Positions 6,605 through 14,517 of a stretch of 64,000 bases of DNA are shown here, in pieces. The stretch is from Nocardia brasiliensis ATCC 700358. GTDB taxonomy: Bacteria; Actinomycetota; Actinomycetes; Mycobacteriales; Mycobacteriaceae. The stretch spans positions 8,866,001 to 8,930,000 of the forward strand of contig NC_018681.1 in the NCBI RefSeq assembly GCF_000250675.2. Direction: 5' to 3'. The stretch's first letter is position 1. Each line of letters begins with the position of its first letter. The translations under genes and the position numbers were made by a program. The notes under the pieces are model-generated. The model was not told the DNA's origin. It saw only the letters and a list, made by a program, of their open reading frames with translations, and searched no databases.

Positions 6605-8272
6605 GTGACTTCACCCGCTGCCACGAAACCGGCCATCCTGAGCGTCGACGATGATCCCGGCGTTTCCCGCGCGGTTGTCCGCGACCTGCGCCGCCGCTAT
6701 GGGGCCGAATACCGGATTCTGCGCGCGGAATCGGGCGCGCAGGCGCTCGAGGCGTTGCGTGAGATGAAATTGCGCGGCCAGCCGGTCGCGGTCTTGATCG
6801 CCGATTACCGGATGCCGGGCATGGACGGCATCGAATTCCTCGAGCAGGCCATGGACCTGCACCCGTATGCCCGCCGCGTATTGCTGACCGCGTACGCCGA
6901 CACCAGCGCCGCGATCAACGCCATCAATGTGGTCGACCTGGATCACTATCTGCTCAAGCCGTGGGATCCGCCGGAGGAGAAGCTGTATCCGGTGCTGGAC
7001 GGGCTGCTCGACGCCTGGCGCAGCAGCGAGCACCGGCCGGTGACCGAGACCAAAGTGGTCGGCAACCGCTGGTCGCCGCGCTCCTCCGAGGTGCGCGAGT
7101 TCCTGGCCCGCAACCAGTTGCCCTATCGGTGGTATCTGGCCGACGAGCCGGAGGGCGCGCGACTGCTCGAGGCCGCGGGCGCCGATCCCGAACGCTGTCC
7201 CGTGGTGATCACGGCGGGCGGCGACGCGCTGGTCCAGCCGTCGGACAGCGTGCTCGCGGAGAACGTCGGGCTCACCGTCAACGCGACCGGCGATTTCTAC
7301 GATCTGATCGTGGTCGGCGGCGGCCCGGCCGGGCTGGGCGCCGCCGTGTACGGCGCCTCCGAAGGCCTGCGCACGGTCCTGGTGGAGCGCACGGCGACCG
7401 GCGGACAGGCCGGGCAGAGTTCGCGCATCGAGAACTACCTCGGCTTCCCGGACGGCGTCTCGGGCGCTCAGCTGGCCGATCGGGCCCGCCGCCAGGCGGC
7501 GAAGTTCGGCGCCGAGGTGATCACCACCCGCGAGGTGGTCGGGCTGGAGGTGAACGGTTCGGCGCGCACGGTGCGCTTCGCCGACGGCGGCAGGCTGTGC
7601 GCGCATACGGTGATCATCGCGACCGGCGTGGACTACCGCAGGCACCCGGCGCCCGGCGTCGACGAGTTCACCGGGCGCGGCGTGTACTACGGCTCGGCGA
7701 TGACCGAGGCCGCCGAATGCGCCGATCGCGACGTCTACATCGTGGGCGGCGCGAACTCCGCGGGTCAGGCCGCGGTGTTCCTGTCCCGCAACGCGAAGAC
7801 GGTGCATCTGGTGGTGCGCGCGGACTCGCTGGGCAAGTCCATGTCGCACTACCTGGTCCAGCAGATCGCGCAGATCCCGAATATCAAGGTGCACACCAAC
7901 ACCGAGGTGAGCGCCGCCGACGGCGACGACCATCTGCAACAGATCGTGCTGCGCGACAACGTCTCCGGCAACGAGGAGAAGGCCGAGGCCGAGCGGCTGT
8001 TCCTGTTCATCGGCGCCGCACCGCAAACCGAGTGGCTCGACGGCACGGTCAAGCGGGACACGGCCGGATTCGTGCTGGCCGGGCCCGACCTGATGATCGA
8101 CGGCGCGCGCCCGGCGGGCTGGGAACTGCCCAGGCCACCACATCATTTGGAGACGAGCGTGCCCGGCGTGTTCGTGGCAGGCGACGTGCACGCCGATTCG
8201 GCCAAGCGCGTCGCATCGGCGGTCGGCGAGGGCGCGATGGCCGTGATGCTCGTGCACCGGTATCTCGCGTAA
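6605..8272 (+). CDS. Receiver-glutaredoxin-like-thioredoxin-reductase-like fusion protein
   Basis: A 555-residue fusion. Residues 10-135 form a response-regulator receiver domain with Asp15-17, phospho-acceptor Asp67, Thr95 and Lys118. Residues 147-225 resemble a glutaredoxin-like domain, but the CxxC site reads SPRS (157-160). Residues 230-555 are a thioredoxin-reductase-type FAD/NAD(P)H module (FAD loop about 236-247, second Rossmann loop 380-390, FAD-anchoring VFVAGDVH near 522). The redox pair expected near 363-370 reads GSAMTEA, without cysteines. Both thiol centres are therefore absent, so sensing or flavin-based output is likelier than thioredoxin reduction. GTG start; a perfect TTGACA lies at 6567. 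It is followed within 15 bp by a histidine kinase. Confidence 0.88.
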   Translation: MTSPAATKPAILSVDDDPGVSRAVVRDLRRRYGAEYRILRAESGAQALEALREMKLRGQPVAVLIADYRMPGMDGIEFLEQAMDLHPYARRVLLTAYADTSAAINAINVVDLDHYLLKPWDPPEEKLYPVLDGLLDAWRSSEHRPVTETKVVGNRWSPRSSEVREFLARNQLPYRWYLADEPEGARLLEAAGADPERCPVVITAGGDALVQPSDSVLAENVGLTVNATGDFYDLIVVGGGPAGLGAAVYGASEGLRTVLVERTATGGQAGQSSRIENYLGFPDGVSGAQLADRARRQAAKFGAEVITTREVVGLEVNGSARTVRFADGGRLCAHTVIIATGVDYRRHPAPGVDEFTGRGVYYGSAMTEAAECADRDVYIVGGANSAGQAAVFLSRNAKTVHLVVRADSLGKSMSHYLVQQIAQIPNIKVHTNTEVSAADGDDHLQQIVLRDNVSGNEEKAEAERLFLFIGAAPQTEWLDGTVKRDTAGFVLAGPDLMIDGARPAGWELPRPPHHLETSVPGVFVAGDVHADSAKRVASAVGEGAMAVMLVHRYLA

Positions 8273-8287
8273 ACAGGAGGCTGGCAG

Positions 8288-9790
8288 ATGAATTCGAACA
8301 ACACCGCGGATCGCAGCAGCCGCCTGGTCTGCGATCCCGCGGAACTCCGCACACTGTTCCTGTTCGAGAAATTGAACGACGAGCAGCTGGACTGGCTGTG
8401 CCGGGACGGGCGGGTCGAGACGATCGAGCCCGGGCTGGTCTTCCGCGAGGGCGACCCGGCCACCTGTTTCTACGTGCTGATGGACGGCGAGGTCGTGCTG
8501 ACCAAGCTGTCCGGCGGCACGGAGATCGAGCTGGTGCGCACCCAGCACCACGGCTCCTACGCGGGCGCCTGGAGCGCCTACCTCGGCGACAAGGTCGAGC
8601 AGACCTACAACAGCTCGATGTCGGTGACCCGGCCGTCCCGGTTCTACGTGCTGGACGCCGCGATCTTCGCGCAGATGATGCAGGCCTGGTTCCCGATGGC
8701 GGTGCACCTGCTCGAGGGCGTGTTCTTCGGCAACCGCAACGCCAACGCCCGGGTCGGCCAGCGCGAGCGGCTGCTCGCCCTCGGCTCGCTGTCGGCGGGC
8801 CTGACCCACGAGCTGAACAATCCGGCGGCGGCCGCGGTGCGGGCCACCTCCGGCCTGCGCGAACGGGTCGCGGGCATGCGGCACAAGCTGGCCATGATGG
8901 CCGACGGCAAGTTCGACACCGCGTCCCTCGGCGCGCTGGTGCGGTTGCAGGAGGAGGCGGCGGCGCAGGTGGCCAAGGCGCCCGAGCTGACCCCGATGGA
9001 GGCCGCCGACCGCGAGGACGTGCTCGGCGAATGGCTCGACGAGCACGGCATCATCGACGGCTGGAACCTGGCGCCGAACTTCGTGCAGGCCGGCTTCGAC
9101 GTGGACTGGCTCGAGCGGGTGGCCGGCACCCTGGAGGGCTGCACCGACCAGGTGTTCCAGGGCGCGATCCGCTGGTTGAACTACACCATCGAGACCGAGC
9201 TGATGATGAACGAGATCGCAGACTCGACCACCCGGATCTCGTCGCTGGTGAACGCGGCCAAGCAGTACTCGCAGATGGACCGGGCGCCGTTCCAGGTGGT
9301 GGACATCCACGATCTGCTCGACAGCACGCTGGTGATGCTGAGCCGCAAGATCGGCGACGGTGTCGAGGTGGTCAAGGAGTACGACCGCGCGCTGCCCGAA
9401 GTGCCTTGCTACGCCGCGGAATTGAATCAGGTGTGGACCAACCTGATCGACAACGCGGTGTACGCCATGCAGGGCCGGGGCACGCTCACCATCCGTACCC
9501 GGCACGAAAACGACTGCGCCGTCATCGAAATCGGCGATACCGGGCCCGGTATCCCGGAAGAGGTGCGCAGCCGGATCTTCGAACCGTTCTTCACCACCAA
9601 GCCGATGGGCGAGGGCACCGGCCTCGGGCTCGACATCTCGTTCCGGATCGTGGTGAACAAACACGACGGCGATATCCAGGTCGACTCCGAACCCGGCGAC
9701 ACGCGGTTCACGGTGTGGTTGCCGCTGAACCGCAGCGCGGACAATCCCACCGACGAAGCGAACGCACCGACCGCAGGAGAGCAACGATGA
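8288..9790 (+). CDS. Cyclic-nucleotide-binding-domain sensor histidine kinase
   Basis: A soluble 500-residue kinase without membrane segments. Residues 20-145 look like a cNMP-binding/Crp-type sensor domain (REGDPATCFYVLMDGEVVL). The H-box contains His174 (LTHELNNP), and the HATPase domain at about 360-480 has N (NQVWTNLIDNAVYAM), G1 (GDTGPGIP) and G2 (GEGTGLGLDIS) boxes. A long helical insert at 200-310 separates H-box and ATPase. AGGAGG precedes the ATG. Its likely partner is the receiver domain of the reductase-like protein just upstream; this rests on adjacency. Its stop overlaps the zinc-finger gene. Confidence 0.9.
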   Translation: MNSNNTADRSSRLVCDPAELRTLFLFEKLNDEQLDWLCRDGRVETIEPGLVFREGDPATCFYVLMDGEVVLTKLSGGTEIELVRTQHHGSYAGAWSAYLGDKVEQTYNSSMSVTRPSRFYVLDAAIFAQMMQAWFPMAVHLLEGVFFGNRNANARVGQRERLLALGSLSAGLTHELNNPAAAAVRATSGLRERVAGMRHKLAMMADGKFDTASLGALVRLQEEAAAQVAKAPELTPMEAADREDVLGEWLDEHGIIDGWNLAPNFVQAGFDVDWLERVAGTLEGCTDQVFQGAIRWLNYTIETELMMNEIADSTTRISSLVNAAKQYSQMDRAPFQVVDIHDLLDSTLVMLSRKIGDGVEVVKEYDRALPEVPCYAAELNQVWTNLIDNAVYAMQGRGTLTIRTRHENDCAVIEIGDTGPGIPEEVRSRIFEPFFTTKPMGEGTGLGLDISFRIVVNKHDGDIQVDSEPGDTRFTVWLPLNRSADNPTDEANAPTAGEQR

Positions 9791-10140
9791 CACAGGAACT
9801 GGACGGCATCGACCCGGCAGTGGCACCGAGCGGCACCGGGTGCGTGGAATGCGAACAGGCGCAAGGCTGGTGGGTGCATCTGCGCCGGTGCGCGCAGTGC
9901 GGGCACATCGGTTGTTGTGACACCTCCCCGGAGCAGCACGCGAGCAAGCACGCGAAAGACACCGGCCACCCGTTCATTCAGAGCTTCGAACCGGGCGAGG
10001 ACTGGTACTGGAACTTCCGGACCGAGGAAATGTATGGCGACGGACCCGAACTCGCGCCGCCGACCAGTCACCCCGCCGAGCAGAACGCCCCGGGTCCGCG
10101 CGGCAGGGTGCCCGCGGACTGGCGGGCGCACATCCACTGA
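9787..10140 (+). CDS. UBP-type zinc-finger protein
   Basis: A 117-residue protein whose first 65 residues form a UBP-type zinc finger: Cys19-x2-Cys22, Cys35-x2-Cys38, Cys43/44, then His51, His55 and His61. In eukaryotes this fold binds the C terminus of ubiquitin; bacteria have none, so the partner here is unknown. The C-terminal 50 residues are Pro/Gly-rich and probably disordered. The ATG overlaps the kinase stop (ATGA), which ties it to the same operon and suggests it binds a component or output of that system. Confidence 0.85.
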   Translation: MTQELDGIDPAVAPSGTGCVECEQAQGWWVHLRRCAQCGHIGCCDTSPEQHASKHAKDTGHPFIQSFEPGEDWYWNFRTEEMYGDGPELAPPTSHPAEQNAPGPRGRVPADWRAHIH

Positions 10141-10245
10141 TCCCGCGCAAACCGGTACGCTGCACCGAGCACGCCGCGGGCTCGGTTCAGCGATGACCGC
10201 AGGCGGCGTGCCGATCCCACAGCAACCCATCGGGGAAAGCACGGT

Positions 10246-10638
10246 ATGAAGCGAACATCCGCCATCGTCCTCGCCGCCGGGACGCTGGCTTCGGTGCTGG
10301 CCGGCTGCGGCCAGTCCTCGACCGATTCCAGCGACACCGCGCGGCCGAGCAGCAGCGCACCGGCCGCGGCGAGCAGCACCGCGACGCCGAGCAGTGCCCC
10401 GGCCGCCGCGCCCGGCGCGACGGCCGACCCGTCGAAGACCACCTGCGCCGAGTTCAAGAAGCTGGACAACGAAGCGGAGAAGGCGCTGATCGATCAGCTG
10501 CTCGCGCAGCACCCGGACAGCACGTTCGCGGGCAGCCCGAATGTCGCGCTCGGCACCGCGAAGCTGGTCTGCCTGTCCGGCAGCGTGGCCGAGACCCCGG
10601 TCGCGGTCGCCGCCGGGATCGTCGCGAAGAACAACTAG
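10246..10638 (+). CDS. Small lipoprotein with HdeA-like C-terminal domain
   Basis: A 130-residue lipoprotein: signal peptide, lipobox VLAGC (Cys21), then a 45-residue Ser/Ala/Pro/Thr linker typical of cell-wall-spanning mycobacterial lipoproteins. The folded part (66-130) has two cysteines (TCAEF and KLVCL) that would form one disulfide, an arrangement resembling HdeA-type acid chaperones. That resemblance is only a pattern match. It is monocistronic, ending 40 bp before the AAA ATPase gene on the same strand. Confidence 0.75.
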   Translation: MKRTSAIVLAAGTLASVLAGCGQSSTDSSDTARPSSSAPAAASSTATPSSAPAAAPGATADPSKTTCAEFKKLDNEAEKALIDQLLAQHPDSTFAGSPNVALGTAKLVCLSGSVAETPVAVAAGIVAKNN

Positions 10639-10677
10639 TCCGGCCACGGCCTCGCTCCGGCGCGGCAGAATGGCACG

Positions 10678-12978
10678 GTGGCAGAACTAGCGCTCACCGC
10701 TCGATGGAATCCGTCCGCGGCCGATGCCCGGCGCGGCGTGGTGCGACTGCATCCCGAGGCGCTGGCCGCGCTCGGTCTGCGGGAGTGGGACGGTATCGCG
10801 CTGGTCGGCTCGCGGCGCACGGCCGCGGTGGTCGGCGTCGCGCCCGCGGGCACGCCGGCCGGCGTCGCGTTGCTCGACGACGTGACGCTGTCCAATGCCG
10901 GGCTGCGGGAGAACGCGACCGTGGTCGTCGCGCCGGTCACCGTGTACGGGGCGAAGCAGATCTCGGTGAGCGGCTCGGTGCAGGCGACCCGGACCATCCC
11001 CGCGGCCACCTTGCGCCAAGCACTGCTCGGCAAGGTGGTCACCGTCGGCGACGCGGTCTCGCTGCTGCCGCGCGATCTGGGCCCCGACATCAGTTCCGCC
11101 GCTGCCTCACAAGCACTTTCGCGTACCTTCGGTATCGCCTGGACCACCGAGTTGCTCACCGTCACCGCCACCGATCCGCGCGGACCGGTCAGCGTGCAGC
11201 CGAACACCGCGGTGGTGTGGGGCGCGGGAGTGGTCGCGGCACGTAACGCCGCCGATCGGGCCGCGGCCGGGGAGCCCGTCCCCGCGGGCACCGCCGCCCA
11301 GGCCGCGACCGAGGCCGCCGCCTTCGACGGCGCCGCCGCCGTGAACGGTGCGCCGGCGGGCAGGCACGGCGCGGTGCGCGACACCGCACCGCGGATCACG
11401 GTCAAGGATCTCGCGGGGGCGCACAGTCAGGCGACCAAGCTCACCGAGTGGCTGAGCCTGGCCCTCGACGAACCGGAGCTGCTCAAAACCCTCGGCGCCA
11501 CACCACATCTCGGCGTCTTGATCACCGGTCCCGCGGGCGTCGGCAAGGCGACGCTGGCGCGCGCGGTCACCGCGCCGCGGCGCATCGTCGAACTCGACGG
11601 ACCGACCATCGGCGCGGCCGAGAGCGGCACCCGGTTACGCGAGGTCGCCGAGGCCGTCGCCGACGCATGTTCGGGGCAGGGCGGGATCCTGTTGATCACC
11701 GATATCGACGCGCTGCTGCCCGCGCAGGCCGAGCCGGTCGCCACGCTCATCCTGGATCAGCTGCGGGCCGCGGTCGCCGAACCGTGCGTCGCCTTCCTGG
11801 CCACCACCGCCCATCCCGCCGATGTCGATGCCCGGCTGCGCGCGCCCGATCTCTGCGACCGCGAACTCGCGTTGGCGCTGCCCACCGCCGCGGTGCGCAA
11901 GTCGCTGCTGGAGCAGTTGCTGCGCCAGGTACCTGTCGCCGAGTTGCGCCTCGACGATATCGCCGCGCGCACACCGGGTTTCGTGGTCTCCGATCTGGCC
12001 GCCCTGTGCCGGGAGGCGGCGTTGCGCGCGGCGTCGCGGGCGAGCAAGGAACACACCGATCCGCAGCTGACCCAACCGGATCTGCTCGACGCGCTGACCG
12101 TGATCCGCCCGCTGTCGCGTTCCGGCCTGGACGAACCCGCCATCGGCAGCCTCACCCTGGACGAGGTCGGCGATATGGCCGAGACCAAGCAGGCGCTGAC
12201 CGAAACCGTGTTGTGGCCACTGCGGCATCCGGATTCGTTCGCGCGCCTGGGCATCGACCCGCCGCGCGGCGTGCTGCTCTACGGTCCGCCCGGCTGCGGC
12301 AAGACCTTCCTGGTGCGCGCGCTGGCGAGCACCGGTCAGCTCAGCGTGCACACCGTCAAGGGCGCCGAACTGATGGACAAGTGGGTCGGTTCGTCCGAGC
12401 GCGCGGTGCGCGAATTGTTCCAGCGCGCCCGCGATTCCGCGCCGTCGCTGATCTTCCTCGACGAGGTCGACGCGCTCGCCCCGCGCCGCGGGCAGAGCAG
12501 CGATTCCGGTGTCGGCGATCGGGTGGTGGCCGCGCTGCTCACCGAGCTGGACGGGGTGGAACCGCTGCGCGATGTCGTGGTGCTCGGCGCGACGAACCGG
12601 CCCGAGCTGATCGATCCGGCGCTGCTGCGACCGGGACGGCTGGAGCGGCTGGTCTTCGTGCCGCCGCCGGACAGCGCGGCCCGGCTGGCGATCCTGCGGA
12701 CGGCGGGTCGCTCGGTGCCGCTCGCCGGTGATGTCGATCTGCCCACGCTGGCCCGCACCCTCGACGGGTTCTCCGCGGCCGACTGCGCCGCGCTGCTGCG
12801 CGAGGCGGCGCTGGCGGCGATGCGCCGCGATGTCGAGGCCGCCGACGTCACCGCCGCCGACGTGGCCGCGGCGCGGACCGTGGTCCGGCCGTCGCTGGAC
12901 CCGCTCCAGGTCGAATCGTTGCGCCGGTACGCGGAGAACCGTGGGCAGCCGACCAGCAGCGAGGGGCGCTACCTGTAG
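10678..12978 (+). CDS. CDC48-like AAA+ ATPase with two ATPase modules
   Basis: A 766-residue p97/CDC48-like protein corresponding to Rv0435c. An N-terminal double-psi-barrel domain (about 1-180) is followed by an Ala-rich linker. D1 has a Walker A (GPAGVGKAT, 284-292) but a degenerate Walker B (LLITDID, 338-344) lacking the catalytic Glu. D2 has a full Walker A (GPPGCGKT, 536-543), Walker B (LIFLDEVDAL, 591-600), a DKWVGSSE pore region and Arg fingers near RPGRLER. D2 is thus the likely motor and D1 may only bind nucleotide. The substrates of the actinobacterial members are unknown. Start GTG. Confidence 0.92.
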   Translation: MAELALTARWNPSAADARRGVVRLHPEALAALGLREWDGIALVGSRRTAAVVGVAPAGTPAGVALLDDVTLSNAGLRENATVVVAPVTVYGAKQISVSGSVQATRTIPAATLRQALLGKVVTVGDAVSLLPRDLGPDISSAAASQALSRTFGIAWTTELLTVTATDPRGPVSVQPNTAVVWGAGVVAARNAADRAAAGEPVPAGTAAQAATEAAAFDGAAAVNGAPAGRHGAVRDTAPRITVKDLAGAHSQATKLTEWLSLALDEPELLKTLGATPHLGVLITGPAGVGKATLARAVTAPRRIVELDGPTIGAAESGTRLREVAEAVADACSGQGGILLITDIDALLPAQAEPVATLILDQLRAAVAEPCVAFLATTAHPADVDARLRAPDLCDRELALALPTAAVRKSLLEQLLRQVPVAELRLDDIAARTPGFVVSDLAALCREAALRAASRASKEHTDPQLTQPDLLDALTVIRPLSRSGLDEPAIGSLTLDEVGDMAETKQALTETVLWPLRHPDSFARLGIDPPRGVLLYGPPGCGKTFLVRALASTGQLSVHTVKGAELMDKWVGSSERAVRELFQRARDSAPSLIFLDEVDALAPRRGQSSDSGVGDRVVAALLTELDGVEPLRDVVVLGATNRPELIDPALLRPGRLERLVFVPPPDSAARLAILRTAGRSVPLAGDVDLPTLARTLDGFSAADCAALLREAALAAMRRDVEAADVTAADVAAARTVVRPSLDPLQVESLRRYAENRGQPTSSEGRYL

Positions 12979-13113
12979 CCGTGGGCGATCGGCGGGCAAA
13001 CGCGCCGTAAACAGGGCCTTTCTGCCGTTATTTTCTGCTCGACATACCCCGGCAAAGTGACGGCAATCACAGGTCGGCCCGGTGGGCGCAGGTATGTTCG
13101 GCAGGTGCGGCGG

Positions 13114-14406
13114 ATGGGTGATGCGTTCGACGCGGTCACGGTCTTCTTCGGAGCCGCGGTCGCGGGTGTGACGCTGTTCCTGCCGGTCACCTTCAGCACG
13201 GTCCGCGACAGCACGCCCTACCGGATCACCAACCTGATCAACAGCGTGCCGCGCGGCGCCGCCATCGGTGTGATCGTCGCGGTCGCCGTCGCGGTGATCG
13301 TGTGCACCGCCGCCCGCCCGGCCACCGCGTGGCTGACCGCCCTGCTCGGCGCGGTCACGCAGCTGGTCAACCACATTGCGGGGGAACAGGTTTCCTCCGC
13401 CGACATGCTGACCACGCAGAACTACATCGACTCGGTGTGCGCCGGGGTCGTGCTCGGCGCACTCGGTGCCGCGGTGCTGCGCCGAGCGCTGCCCGCGGCG
13501 GGTCTGGCGCTCGGCGGCGCCGGCTTCTTCGTGTTCAGCGATCTCTCGGACCTGCTGAACATCGACCTCGATCCCTACGCGGTGCTGGAAACCCCGCCGC
13601 GCTGGCTGATCGCCGTGCTGCTGGTGCTGCTCGTCTTCAGCACCATGCGCAACTGGTCGGCCACCGTCGACCAGCCACCGCGGCCGGCGATCGAACTGCC
13701 GATCACGCCGATCCTCGCGGCGCTGGTGCTCGCGCTGGTGATCCTCGCTGTCACCGAATGGCTGACCAAGCAGTTCAGCAACGCGCCCGCCATCGATCAC
13801 GCGGTCGACATCGGGCTGGCCGCCGCCGCGACGATCGCCGCGGCCACCGTGGCGGCCATGCTGCTGCCCGGCCGCGACGGCGCGGCCGTCTATCTCGCGG
13901 TCGCTTTGACCGCGGCCGCGGACGCGTTCGGCTACGTGCCCCGGCCGGGCTGGAGTGTGTGGGGCATGGTCGCGCTCACCGCCATCGGCCTCCTCGCGGG
14001 CGTCCGGATGCCGTCGATGACGCTGGCCGTCACGTTGATCGCCGGGATCGCCGGGTTCGCCGTACTGACCCCGCCGGACGCGAACTGGCTGCTGTTCACC
14101 GCGAGCAGCGCGGTCCTCGCGCTCACCGCCGGCTACTGCTGCGCCACCGCGCGACCGCGCTACGCGCCGAGCGGCGTGCTGGCGCTCTCGGCTCTCTATC
14201 TGCCGTCGGTGGTGACCGCCCTGCCGGATACCGACAAGGCCTGGCACACGCCCGAGGCGTCCGACTACAACAGCACGCCGGGCCGCGCCGCCCTGGCGAT
14301 CGCACTCGGCAGCGCGGTCGGACTCGCCGTGCTGTACCGATTGCGGCCCCGCGGGCGGCCGCGGGCGAGCGGATCGACGCCCGATGCGGCGTTAGCGGAT
14401 ATATAG
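13114..14406 (+). CDS. Polytopic membrane protein of unknown function
   Basis: About 430 residues with some 10-12 hydrophobic segments distributed over the whole length, short loops and no recognisable catalytic motif; the C terminus is basic. It might be a transporter-like or sensor membrane protein, but no family is recognised. The start is uncertain: the ATG at 13114 follows AGGTG and places the first membrane segment at residue 8, while in-frame GTGs at 13057 and 13105 would extend it. It lies between the AAA ATPase and the Mrp operon on the same strand, with gaps of over 100 bp on each side, so probably independent. Confidence 0.7.
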   Translation: MGDAFDAVTVFFGAAVAGVTLFLPVTFSTVRDSTPYRITNLINSVPRGAAIGVIVAVAVAVIVCTAARPATAWLTALLGAVTQLVNHIAGEQVSSADMLTTQNYIDSVCAGVVLGALGAAVLRRALPAAGLALGGAGFFVFSDLSDLLNIDLDPYAVLETPPRWLIAVLLVLLVFSTMRNWSATVDQPPRPAIELPITPILAALVLALVILAVTEWLTKQFSNAPAIDHAVDIGLAAAATIAAATVAAMLLPGRDGAAVYLAVALTAAADAFGYVPRPGWSVWGMVALTAIGLLAGVRMPSMTLAVTLIAGIAGFAVLTPPDANWLLFTASSAVLALTAGYCCATARPRYAPSGVLALSALYLPSVVTALPDTDKAWHTPEASDYNSTPGRAALAIALGSAVGLAVLYRLRPRGRPRASGSTPDAALADI

Positions 14407-14517
14407 CCTGACCAGCGCCGGATGGCCGACGCCATACCCGGCGGGGAGCAGAAAGTCCCAGGCTCCAAGTAGGATTGTCCCGCACGACCCCGCCGCCCCT
14501 ACCGGACGGAGTGCAGT

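Noticed and set aside
6611..9826. A 1071-codon open frame on the minus strand opposite the signalling operon
   Set aside because: It is antisense to three genes with full motif support; its product is a His/Arg/Gly-rich low-complexity string typical of high-GC shadow frames.
11635..14247. An 870-codon minus-strand frame across the AAA ATPase and membrane protein genes
   Set aside because: It has no recognisable domain and biased Arg/Gln/Gly composition; the plus-strand genes have Walker motifs and membrane segments.
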